Made by a program: the position numbers and the translations under genes
In this document: positions 1-7,489 of the stretch, piece after piece
Layout of the letters: each line of letters starts with the position of its first letter
Numbering within the stretch: the first letter of the stretch is position 1
Notes under the pieces: model-generated
What the model saw: the letters and a program-made list of their open reading frames with translations, nothing else
What the model was told of the DNA's origin: nothing
Database searches by the model: none
Source: Byssochlamys sp. IMV 00236
Lineage: Eukaryota > Ascomycota > Eurotiomycetes > Eurotiales > Thermoascaceae
Length of the DNA stretch: 14,762 nucleotides
Direction: 5' to 3'
Assembly (NCBI GenBank): GCA_001931875.2
Contig: MSJH02000661.1
Location: 1 to 14,762, forward strand

Positions 1-1
1 T

Positions 2-458
2 TCAGATAAATATATTTCGAGAGGATGCAAACTATCTTCTTTATTAAAAAATGACTATAAAGAATATCGTGTAAGAATAAAACCTAAAATCATAAGCACC
101 TTATTGTTATAGATAGTATTAAATAACTATATTTTTATGCATAGCAAATACTTTGACAAGTATCAGAAGAGTTTTCAATCTTGAGAGCAGATGCAATGAA
201 CTTTGATCTTTTTATAGTGAGCAAATGGATTGAAAATAGGTTTTCTAGCAGTGACTTTTCGTTGATTACGATGCCCAAGTTTTGGACTCATTTGTATAGA
301 AAAGTAGCAGACGATAGAGACAAGCGTAATGAAAGAATTGTAAATCAAAGCTATATCAAATTCTTAATCGCTAATGAAATGAGCGTAGAAATTCTCCAAG
401 AATATCAATGATTGTTTTGAAGAATTTGATTCCACAAGAAGTTCTCCTGAAACAAAAG
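2..458 (+). pseudogene. Decayed coding segment, possibly the N-terminal part of the Fanzor gene
   Basis: I do not recognise this stretch with certainty. Frame 2 is open from the left edge to 70 (ending LLKNDYKEYR). A plausible 42-bp intron follows (71-112, GTAAGA...TTATAG), and then the reading IVLNNYIFMHSKYFDK. Near 158-160 the frame is lost, but the next frame is open from 157 to the TGA at 409-411, with protein-like composition (LFIVSKWIENRF, then FWTHLYRKVADDRDKRN). After another frame change, 412-458 reads MIVLKNLIPQEVLLKQK and ends at a possible donor, GTAGGC (459). It lies on the same strand just upstream of the Fanzor exons, and an intron-like 3' end (branch site CTGAC, acceptor TAG at 682-684) sits between them. 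I infer, weakly, that this is the N-terminal region of the same pseudogene. An unrelated broken gene entering from the left is the alternative. Confidence 0.3.
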
Positions 459-684
459 GTAGGCACTATAACACGTATTATTTTAACACTAAACGGTTTT
501 CAATAGAATATTTATATAACATACCTGTCTTGGACCGTTTGCATGTAGCAATATCGGGCATTTATACTTCTTCCATTATACGAAGTAATTTAAAATAACC
601 TAAGTATACGCTAGTTTATATAATCTTCTGTTTAATGCAAAAAAAAAAAAAAAAAAAAAAAACCTTTTACTGACGATTCGTTAG
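459..684. other. AT-rich non-coding stretch with a 24-A tract
   Basis: No credible coding region is seen. It contains an uninterrupted run of 24 A (639-662). Its last 21 bases look like an intron 3' end on the + strand: TTTTACTGAC branch-like sequence followed by TTCGTTAG just before the first recognisable Fanzor exon. It may be an enlarged or disrupted intron, or the scar where the RuvC-I part of the Fanzor gene was lost. Confidence 0.5.
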
Positions 685-1840
685 GATGCGCTCGGGTTTG
701 AGTGGGCGAGGAAGGTAGAATTGAAAAACAGAGAGGCAGCTGGTATACAGCAGGTATACAATGAGATTCCTGTAGTGGACTCTGTCAATAGTAGTGAACT
801 GCTGAAGTACTTGAGGATGGTTGGTAGAAACCGAAGAAAGTAAAAGTGGTTGAATGACCTTGTTTGTCATACTTATCATTTTATATCTTGTAGGATTGTT
901 GATTTTATGAAAGGTTATCGCCATCGTAAGACGAAGGCATACCTTGTTCAGAACCGACAAATCACAGACAACCATATGTATGATCTTGTACTGGGTCAAA
1001 CCGCCGCTGGTGCTCCTTATACCCTTGCTCACAGAACAAATTCAAATAAACGAAAAAAAGCAAAGAATAAATTCAAAAAGGCAAGTGGAATGGTTACAAA
1101 AGAAGCAAAGCGAACGGTAATCGCCTACGGCGATGCAAGCTTGACTGGAACCAAAGCAGAGTATACTCCCATTCCTGTGAAGGTAGAGTAGTATAGCAAC
1201 TTTATCACTTTATTGAATAGGCTAATGTTCATTTTATATACAGAAAGTTCAAAGGGCATTAGTAATTCCCGTTGATGAGTTCAGGACAAGTATGACCTGT
1301 TCCGAATGCCACCGACGTCTCAAGAACAAATATGAAAGACAAAGGCTTGTTTGCAATCATAAGTAAGCAGACCATTGTATTTGTAACATTAAATAACTTT
1401 AACTTTTTTATGTTCAAAAGGAAAAAGAAAGTTCGTCTGAAAGGGGAAAAAAAATGCTACTCTACGATGTTTGGACGATAACAAGAGGATTGTTTGTCGT
1501 ACATCGGATTGCCCACAAAGAGAACCCAACAGTAAGTAAAATTGCGCATAAAGTCATATAGTAGGGCTATTACTAAACTTTATCTGAAGGCTATCCTCCG
1601 GTCATGTCACTTGTGTCCAGCCGCAAATGACCGTGATATCGTAAGTGCAGTGTAAATGATAAGAGTATTAGTTTTAATGAGTAATAATAGGTATGGCAAA
1701 GGGATGTAAATGCTGCTTTGAATATCCGCTCCATCCTGGTGACTTATATAGAGTCAAACTATAGCATTTTAGCAAGACATCCTTCTTTAAAAAGAGAATC
1801 AACCTCTGGTGGTTATCAAGCCACTTCACAGCCACTTTGA
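685..1840 (+). pseudogene. Fanzor (eukaryotic TnpB-like RNA-guided nuclease), 5'-truncated and frame-disrupted
   Basis: Fanzors are transposon-borne relatives of TnpB: RuvC nucleases guided by an omega-RNA. Six exons are inferred: 685-839, 894-1182, 1244-1362, 1421-1531, 1590-1640 and 1691-1840, with introns of 50-61 bp. An in-frame TAA at 841-843 is removed by the first intron. Seen in order: a basic linker (KNREAAGIQQVYNEIP, VLGQTAAGAPY); TVIAYGDASLTGTKAEYTPIP; VIPVDEFRTSMTCSECHRR, carrying the rearranged RuvC-II glutamate and the first CxxC; VCRTSDCPQREPN; SCHLCPAANDRD, a second CxxC; VWQRDVNAALNI, carrying the RuvC-III aspartate; and a tail ending SQPL*. The RuvC-I aspartate region is missing. 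Exon 4 changes frame, best explained by one extra A in the A8 tract at 1447-1454. A second mismatch of phase lies at the 1531/1590 junction. I infer an inactive relic, unless sequencing errors explain both shifts. Assignment as Fanzor is firm; the subclass is not determined. Confidence 0.8.
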
Positions 1841-1842
1841 TT

Positions 1843-1900
1843 GGCTCTTCGGACCCTTACGTCACCATTTCGGTGGTGACTTTGGTGTGTCCCCAAAGCC
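1843..1900. promoter_or_regulatory. Compound inverted repeat with CRE-like TTACGTCA, between Fanzor stop and SNU114
   Basis: A perfect 7-bp stem, GTCACCA (1861-1867) with TGGTGAC (1874-1880), encloses a 6-base loop. It is nested inside imperfect outer arms at 1843-1854 (GGCT..GGAC) and 1889-1900 (GTCC..AGCC). TTACGTCA (1857-1864), a CREB/ATF bZIP-type site, overlaps the inner left arm. The element starts two bases after the Fanzor stop codon and about 110 bp before the SNU114 ATG. It may be a promoter element of SNU114, or a remnant of the Fanzor right end or omega-RNA region. Confidence 0.45.
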
Positions 1901-1965
1901 AACACTTGACACACACCAACGCACTAACGCACACCACACATTTTTTTAATAATAAAAAATTGATC

Positions 1966-1983
1966 TTTTTTTTTACCTGCTTT
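1966..1983 (+). promoter_or_regulatory. T-tract plus ACCTGCTT leader motif upstream of SNU114
   Basis: A run of T followed by ACCTGCTTT ends about 30 bases before the SNU114 ATG. The same T9-ACCTGCTT string occurs just upstream of the CTF18 ATG (about 10328-10344). It is probably a core promoter or transcription-start element; the function is inferred only from position and recurrence. Confidence 0.35.
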
Positions 1984-2014
1984 GGAATATATTTCAATAG
2001 TAACGCGATCAAAG

Positions 2015-5000
2015 ATGGATGACTCACTTTATGACGAATTTGGTAACTACCTTGGTCCAGATCTTGAGGAAGAAGAAGACGAGGATGTAGAACTTGAACA
2101 AGTAGAAGAAGAAGAAGAAGAAGAACAGCCACAACAAGCTGCATTTGAACAAGATCACGTTGAAGAATCTGCCTTGATGCAAATTGATGGTGATTTTGAT
2201 TACTTTTTCTAAAAGGATTATATCATTTATACTTTTTTCATCTAGACATTCCTCCTAATCAAATAGTTTTACACGAAGACAAAAAATATTATCCTTCAGC
2301 TGAAGAAGTCTATGGACAAGAGGTCGAAACATTAGTTCAAGAAGAAGATACTCAGCCTTTGACTGAACCTATTGTTGCTCCTATCAAAGTTCGAAAATTC
2401 AACGTATTCGAAACTGACTTACCCGAAACTCGTTATAGTAAAGAGTAAGTAACCTTTTAGAAGAAATATGTTGTCATTGACATTGTTTCTATTAGGTTCA
2501 TGGCTGATTTAATGAATCATCCTGATTTGATCAGAAATATTGCTATTGTTGGTCATCTTCATCACGGAAAGACATCGTTTGTAGACATGCTTATTTCTGA
2601 AACACACGACATGCCCATCAATGTTGAGCAGCCAGAGCGCTATACAGATACACATATCTTGGAACGAGAACGTGGTGTTTCCATCAAGAGTATGCCCATG
2701 TCGCTTGTCTTGCAGGACTTGAAAGATAAATCCTATCTGGTCAACATGCTGGATACACCTGGTAAGCTCCCGTTTATATCAAGATGCAATTCCATTGACA
2801 CACGCTTTTATTTTAGGCCATACCAACTTTATTGATGAAGTTGTTGCAGCCACCCGGTTAGCTGATGGTGTTGTCATTGTAGTTGATATTGTAGAAGGCG
2901 TCATGGTCAATACGGAACAAGTGATCAAGCACTGTGTGCGTGAAGGGTTGGCTATGACACTCGTTATCAACAAGATGGACAGATTGATACTCGAGCTGAA
3001 GTTGCCGCCTGCTGATGCTTATTTCAAGGTACGACATGCCATTGAAGAAGTTAACACGGTGATTCGGTAAAGATAGTCTACAAAGGCAATACAATCCCAC
3101 TCATCTCATTTACATTCATAGATCTACACCAGGTGGTGAAAATATTCGTCTCTCTCCTGAATTAGGTAACGTTTGCTTTGCTTCCACTCAAGTTGGCTGG
3201 ATATTTTCACTTAAATCATTTGCAAGACTCTATGCTGAATCATACGAGGCTGACTTTGATGAAGACGCATTTGCCAAGAGACTTTGGGGAGACATCTACT
3301 TTAACCCTAATTCAGGCTCTTTCCATCGCAAGTCAGACAATGGCAAATTCAAACGTACATTTATCCACTTTATCTTGGAACCTTTATACAAATTGTACGC
3401 TCAGGTGATTGGTGAAGAGGGCGATAATTTGAAAAAGACGCTTCATTCACTTGGTATCTACTTGAAGCAAAAGGACTATCAAATGGATGTCAAGCCTTTA
3501 CTCCGTCTTGTGCTCACTCGGTTTTTTGGTTCAACCAATGCATTTGTAGACATGATTGTTAAGCATCTTCCTTCTCCTGCCGAAAACGCAGCCCATAAGA
3601 TTGAGCGTATTTATACCGGACCTATGGACAGTCAAGTGGTAGAGTCGATGAAGAAGTGTGATGCTGATGGCCCCTTGATGATTCATGTGACAAAACTCTT
3701 TAATAACGAAGAAAGTACCGGTTTTCAAGCATTCGGTCGAGTATTTAGCGGAAGTGTCAAGGCTGGACAGATCGTGCGTGTGCTCGGTGAGAGCTATACG
3801 GTGGATGACGAAGAAGATATGGTCATGCAGAAAGTAGAGCATACCTGGATTTACGAGTCGCGTTACCGAGTCGAGGTTGAGGGTGTGCCTGCGGGTGGAT
3901 GGGTGCTCTTGGGCGGCGTAGACAACTCCATCATGAAGACGGCCACAATTGTTGATCAAAAATCAAAGGAGGATGCATACATCTTTAAGCCACTGCGTTT
4001 CCCTACGGCTGCTACACTCAAGGTGGCTATCGAACCTGTCAATCCATCTGAATTACCCAAGATGTTGGATGGTCTTCGAAAAGTCAACAAGAGTTATCCG
4101 ATCGTGACGACCAAAGTAGAAGAATCCGGTGAGCATATTGTATTAGGTACAGGTGAACTCTATTTGGATTGCGTCTTGCATGATCTTCGTCGAATGTATG
4201 CCGAGATCGAATTAAAGGTGTCTGATCCTGTTGTACGATTCTGTGAAACGGTTGTAGAAACCTCTGCATTAAAATGCTTTGCGGAAACGCCGAATAAGAA
4301 GTAAGTTGTATCTTTGGACACCATTGAAAATTAATCATGTGTATGTAGGAACAAACTTACATTCATTGCCGAACCCCTCGAAAAGGGACTTGCAGAGGAG
4401 ATTGAAAATGGTGAAGTTAGCATCCGTTGGCCACAAAGTAAACTCGGACGATACTTGGAATCAAAGCATGGCTATGATGTACTTGCTTCAAGATCAGTTT
4501 GGGCTTTTGGCCCTGATGATATGGGTCCTAATATGTTGATGGATGATACCTTATCTTCAGAAGTAGATAAGAAATTACTTTATTCAGTTAAAGATTCGAT
4601 CCGACAAGGATTCCAATGGGGTACAAGAGAAGGCCCCCTTTGTGATGAGCGTAGGTTGAATTAAGTTTTTATGAATGCAAGACTTATTGTTGTACATAGC
4701 TATCCGTAATGTTAAATTCAAGATACTAGACGCAGTATTAGCCAATGAACCTATTTATAGAGGAGGAGGACAGATCATTCCTACGGCACGTCGTGTTTGT
4801 TACTCTTCCTTTTTGACTGTAAGTAATGATTTGAAAAAGGGGGTGTAGTTATTTATTTTTTATGTACAGGCTACTCCTCGACTTATGGAACCTGTATATT
4901 TTGTTGAAATTCAGGCACCAGCAGACTGTGTATCTGCAGTGTATACAGTTTTACAACGAAGACGAGGCCATGTCACAAAGGACATTCCTAAACCAGGATC

Positions 5001-5313
5001 ACCTTTATACACAGTGCAAGCATATATTCCAGTCATTGATTCATGTGGTTTTGAAACTGATTTGAGAACACATACAGAAGGACAAGCATTTTGCCAACAA
5101 ATCTTTGATCATTGGCAAATCGTTCCTGGTGATCCATTAGACACAAACATTGTCCTCAAGCCTTTAGAACCCAGTCCTGCATCACATTTAGCTAGAGATT
5201 TCATGGTCAAGACAAGAAGAAGAAAGGGTCTTTCAGAGGATGTGAGCATAAACAAGTACTTTGATGATCCAATGTTATTAGCATTAGCTAATACAGATGT
5301 ACTATCCATCTAA
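2015..5313 (+). CDS. SNU114: Snu114/EFTUD2, U5 snRNP GTPase of the spliceosome
   Basis: EF-2-like GTPase of the U5 and U4/U6.U5 snRNPs in the nucleus; with Brr2 and Prp8 it controls spliceosome activation and disassembly. Eight exons: 2015-2189, 2246-2444, 2496-2761, 2817-3066, 3122-4300, 4349-4650, 4700-4818 and 4870-5313. They give 977 aa, close to human EFTUD2 (972). Features: [15 protein letters not shown] start typical of the family; acidic N-terminus rich in E/D (about 26-48); G1 GHLHHGKT (144-151); switch [11 protein letters not shown]3 DTPGH (211-215); G4 NKMD (265-268); then EF-2 domains II to V, with [15 protein letters not shown] and RRRGHV in the C-terminal half. The in-frame ATG upstream at 1982 lacks family support, so the start at 2015 is preferred. 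An AATAAA signal lies at 5325-5330. Introns are 48-56 bp. Confidence 0.97.
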
Positions 5314-5729
5314 ATCTGTCAAAGAATAAAAAAATAAAAAAAGTATGCTTGATTGACCTTCAAACCTGTTGATATTCGGGTATAATTTTCTTCCAGCAAA
5401 GGGGATCGAAAAAAAAAAAAAAAAAAAAACTTTATGGCTTAAAATAACAGATGCATCATCTTTATGGTGTTGTATAAAAATAAACATGCACGATTGTACG
5501 CTACTGCATGCAAACAAAACAAAGTTTTTTTTTTTTTTTTGAAAAGTAGTTATGATTTAGGGATTATTCAAACATAGATCATAGATTAAAAGCATATACA
5601 AGTAAACGTTTAAGTGAGGGTACATATTTGTGTGAACTCTTGACGTTTGTGTGTATGTGTGTGTATGTGTATGTGTGTGTGTGTGTGTGTGATATAAAGT
5701 AAAAGAAGGAGAGAGAGGGGGGGATATGA
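5314..5729. other. Intergenic region with homopolymer tracts and TG microsatellite
   Basis: This is the region between the convergent SNU114 and bHLH genes. It holds the SNU114 polyadenylation signal (5325-5330), a 21-A run (5409-5429), a 16-T run (5525-5540), and an interrupted (TG)n tract. A G/A-rich stretch follows (5705-5724). No gene is seen on either strand. Confidence 0.7.
5646..5691. repeat. Interrupted (TG)n microsatellite
   Basis: About 45 bases of alternating TG with a few ATG interruptions. The last uninterrupted block is about nine units long. It lies in the 3' flank of the bHLH gene, on whose strand it reads as CA repeats. Confidence 0.9.
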
Positions 5730-6519
5730 CTATAGGGAATACATCTTTTCAAGTGCTTGATTTTGAAGCACGCTTTCTTTAAATCTATAATAAAGTATGA
5801 GTTTACTGCAGCCTATAAGGTTGTTCTTACTTTCTTAACCGTTCATTCTCTGCTACCAGACGTTCTAGTTCAGCGAGAATGGTGGTCTGTGTTGACTTCA
5901 AATGCTGTATATGTTGAACTGCTACAGTGGTATTAGCTCTTTTTGTTCATATCATCAAAAACATCAACTTACTTCTGTGCAAGAGAGCTACTTTGCTCAT
6001 TTTCTTGTTTAAGCAACTTGGTAACTGGTTTCTCAGCTCGTCGAATCCATCCTTGATTTGAGCTCGTCTTTTCTGTTCTGATTGGATGTGAATTTGTCTC
6101 TTTAGCTCAGAATTAATCACTTTCTTTTTTGTCTGCTTTTTAGATACTTGACGCGTTGCTGCTGTCGATGATGTGCTAACCGTGGCTGTCTCGTACAAGA
6201 CAGAAGGTGATGAAGTACAAGAAGATGACGAGTTGTCAAATAATAAAGGTGAATGGGATAAAGATAATGCATCACTGTTGCTATGGATGTTGGTATTATT
6301 ATTATTATTACTAGTAGCATTGTTACTATGAGGTAGTTGTTGGTAATCTAATATTTGTTAAAGTTAATTTTTTATTTCTTCTTCCTCCTTTTTTTTATGG
6401 TAATTCTAACCTTGCTGATACATTATTTCATTGAATAATAATGGATTTGCATTGTTAGTATTAATTTGATGATAGTCAAAATAGAGCTGGTTGGGATGGT
6501 TACTGTTATCTTCAGTCAT
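5730..6519 (-). CDS. bHLH-leucine zipper transcription factor (MLX/Ino4-like)
   Basis: Four exons read from the ATG at 6519: 6411-6519, 5973-6347, 5831-5921 and 5730-5784, giving 209 aa. Residues 1-100 are low-complexity (Asn, Ser, Gln), probably disordered. A basic patch (KKQTKKK, 106-112) precedes the bHLH. The basic region HIQSEQKRR (123-131) has the H-x3-E-x3-R pattern that contacts CACGTG E-boxes. Helix 1 is GFDELRNQLP, the loop is short, and helix 2 is SKVALLHRTVQHIQHLK. A leucine zipper follows (L183, L190, V197 and neighbours) and continues into the last exon (ESVLQNQALEKMYSL). The sequence resembles Max-like protein X and yeast Ino4; the target pathway is not shown. Without the last intron (5785-5830) translation would stop at 5827-5829, after K192. 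The helix 2 acceptor at 5922 was chosen because it restores the conserved helix. Confidence 0.88.
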
Positions 6520-6785
6520 GCTTTTTTCTTTTTAAAAAGGAAAGTAGTGAATAATTGTATAAATAAAAAAAAAAAGGATGCAAAGAAGATAAAAGGAGAG
6601 CTTTTTCTTTTCTCTTTTTATTTCGCTATTTTTATAGAATGAAAAAAAGGGTAAAGAGAAAAAATTATGCAAGTAATTAAAAAGAAAAAAAAAGAGAGAG
6701 AAAAATATTTTTTTTTTGTTCTTTTAAACTGACAGTTTGCATACAAATTTATTTACAAAAAAAAAGTGTGGATGTTGAAATATAA
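6520..6785. other. bHLH promoter and CGR1 3' flank
   Basis: Tandem spacer between two minus-strand genes. It is strongly strand-asymmetric, with long A/G-rich and T-rich blocks (6560-6720), which may serve as an open promoter for the bHLH gene. An AATAAA signal on the minus strand (6748-6753) would end CGR1 transcripts. No coding sequence is seen. Confidence 0.6.
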
Positions 6786-7258
6786 TTAGATTCTAGCCTT
6801 CTTTCTAGCCTCCCTCTTTCTTAATCTAGCAAGTCTCTTGGCTGACATTTTGGCTGCTAAAGCTTCTTGTCTTTCTTTTTCTTCCTTTATTTTCTTACGT
6901 TCTAAATTCGCTTGTTTCTTTCTCTATTATCAGTCATTCAGTATCAATCCTCTATTCTTTAATATCCATCTACCTCTATTTCAGCTTTTTTCTCTTCCTT
7001 TAATTGCCTCTCTAGTGCTTTAGCTGCATTATGTCTCTCTCTTTCTTTAGTACGTTCATCCCAGCTTTTACGAAGTTGCTTAGGCTGTTGGTTACGGACA
7101 GTTGCCTTCTTTTGGACTTTCCATATTTTACCTTAAGAACTATTAATACAAGTAAAACGGGGCAACGTGGTTATTCATTTACCAGACACTCTCTTATTCA
7201 CTGTATCTACAAAACCGCCAATGTCTGCTTTTGTGCCGTCAATGTTTGTTGCTGGCAT
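6786..7258 (-). CDS. CGR1: Cgr1-family rRNA-processing protein (CCDC86-like)
   Basis: Small nucleolar protein needed for pre-rRNA processing and 60S subunit assembly in yeast. Three exons from the ATG at 7258: 7183-7258, 6974-7131 and 6786-6923, with 50-51 bp introns, giving 123 aa (yeast Cgr1 is 120). Family signatures are NKRVSGKIWKVQKK near residues 20-33, KQLRKSWDERTKERER, a long charged coiled coil (KALERQLKEEKKAEIERKKQ), and the C-terminal ALAAKMSAKRLARLRKREA. More than a third of the residues are K, R or E, as expected for the family. It is divergent from ADA3 with a shared 231-bp promoter, so the two may be co-regulated. Confidence 0.9.
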
Positions 7259-7489
7259 CTAATCTATTGATCAAAAAAAAGAGAAAGGGATAAAAAAAAC
7301 AGTAAAATTTTTCCTCTTTTATTTCAACAGCCTTTCTCCCCCGCTCACCTTTTCAAGGGAAACATCACGTGATCTGGCCACTGTTTACTAACATTTCTCT
7401 GGAGCAGCATTTTTTCTATATCTCTCTTTTTTTATTTTTTTTTATATAATTTATGCTTTTGCATTCATTTTATTTCATCATAAACAATC
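7259..7489. promoter_or_regulatory. Bidirectional promoter CGR1/ADA3 with palindromic E-box
   Basis: The whole gap between two divergent start codons. It contains ATCACGTGAT (7364-7373), a 10-bp palindrome centred on the E-box CACGTG, and T-rich blocks on the ADA3 side (7425-7445). E-boxes of this form are bound by bHLH factors such as Cbf1, USF and MLX. The nearest gene but one encodes such a factor. Confidence 0.6.

Noticed and set aside
862..893. Alternative 32-bp intron in the Fanzor (donor GTTTGT)
   Set aside because: Too short for this genome, and it leaves the in-frame TAA at 841. The 54-bp intron 840-893 removes the stop and keeps the frame.
667..1032. 121-codon open frame on the minus strand
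   Set aside because: It lies antisense to the Fanzor exons, has no family features, and its composition is the mirror of the conserved plus-strand coding.
1621..1690. Intron acceptor at 1620 for the Fanzor, which would restore frame without an indel
   Set aside because: It would need an 89-bp intron and would delete the second CxxC (SCHLC) of the zinc ribbon, although the branch site TACTAAC-like sequence and acceptor at 1589 are better placed.
1857..2144. Leu-rich 95-codon minus-strand frame
   Set aside because: It is the complement of the Glu-rich N-terminus of SNU114, so the apparent hydrophobic segment is an artefact.
3531..3959. 142-codon minus-strand frame within SNU114
   Set aside because: Shadow of a long conserved exon; no motif and no support for an antisense gene.
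7031..7270. 79-codon plus-strand frame in the CGR1 region
   Set aside because: Shadow of the CGR1 exons on the other strand; lies across its first intron and has no features.
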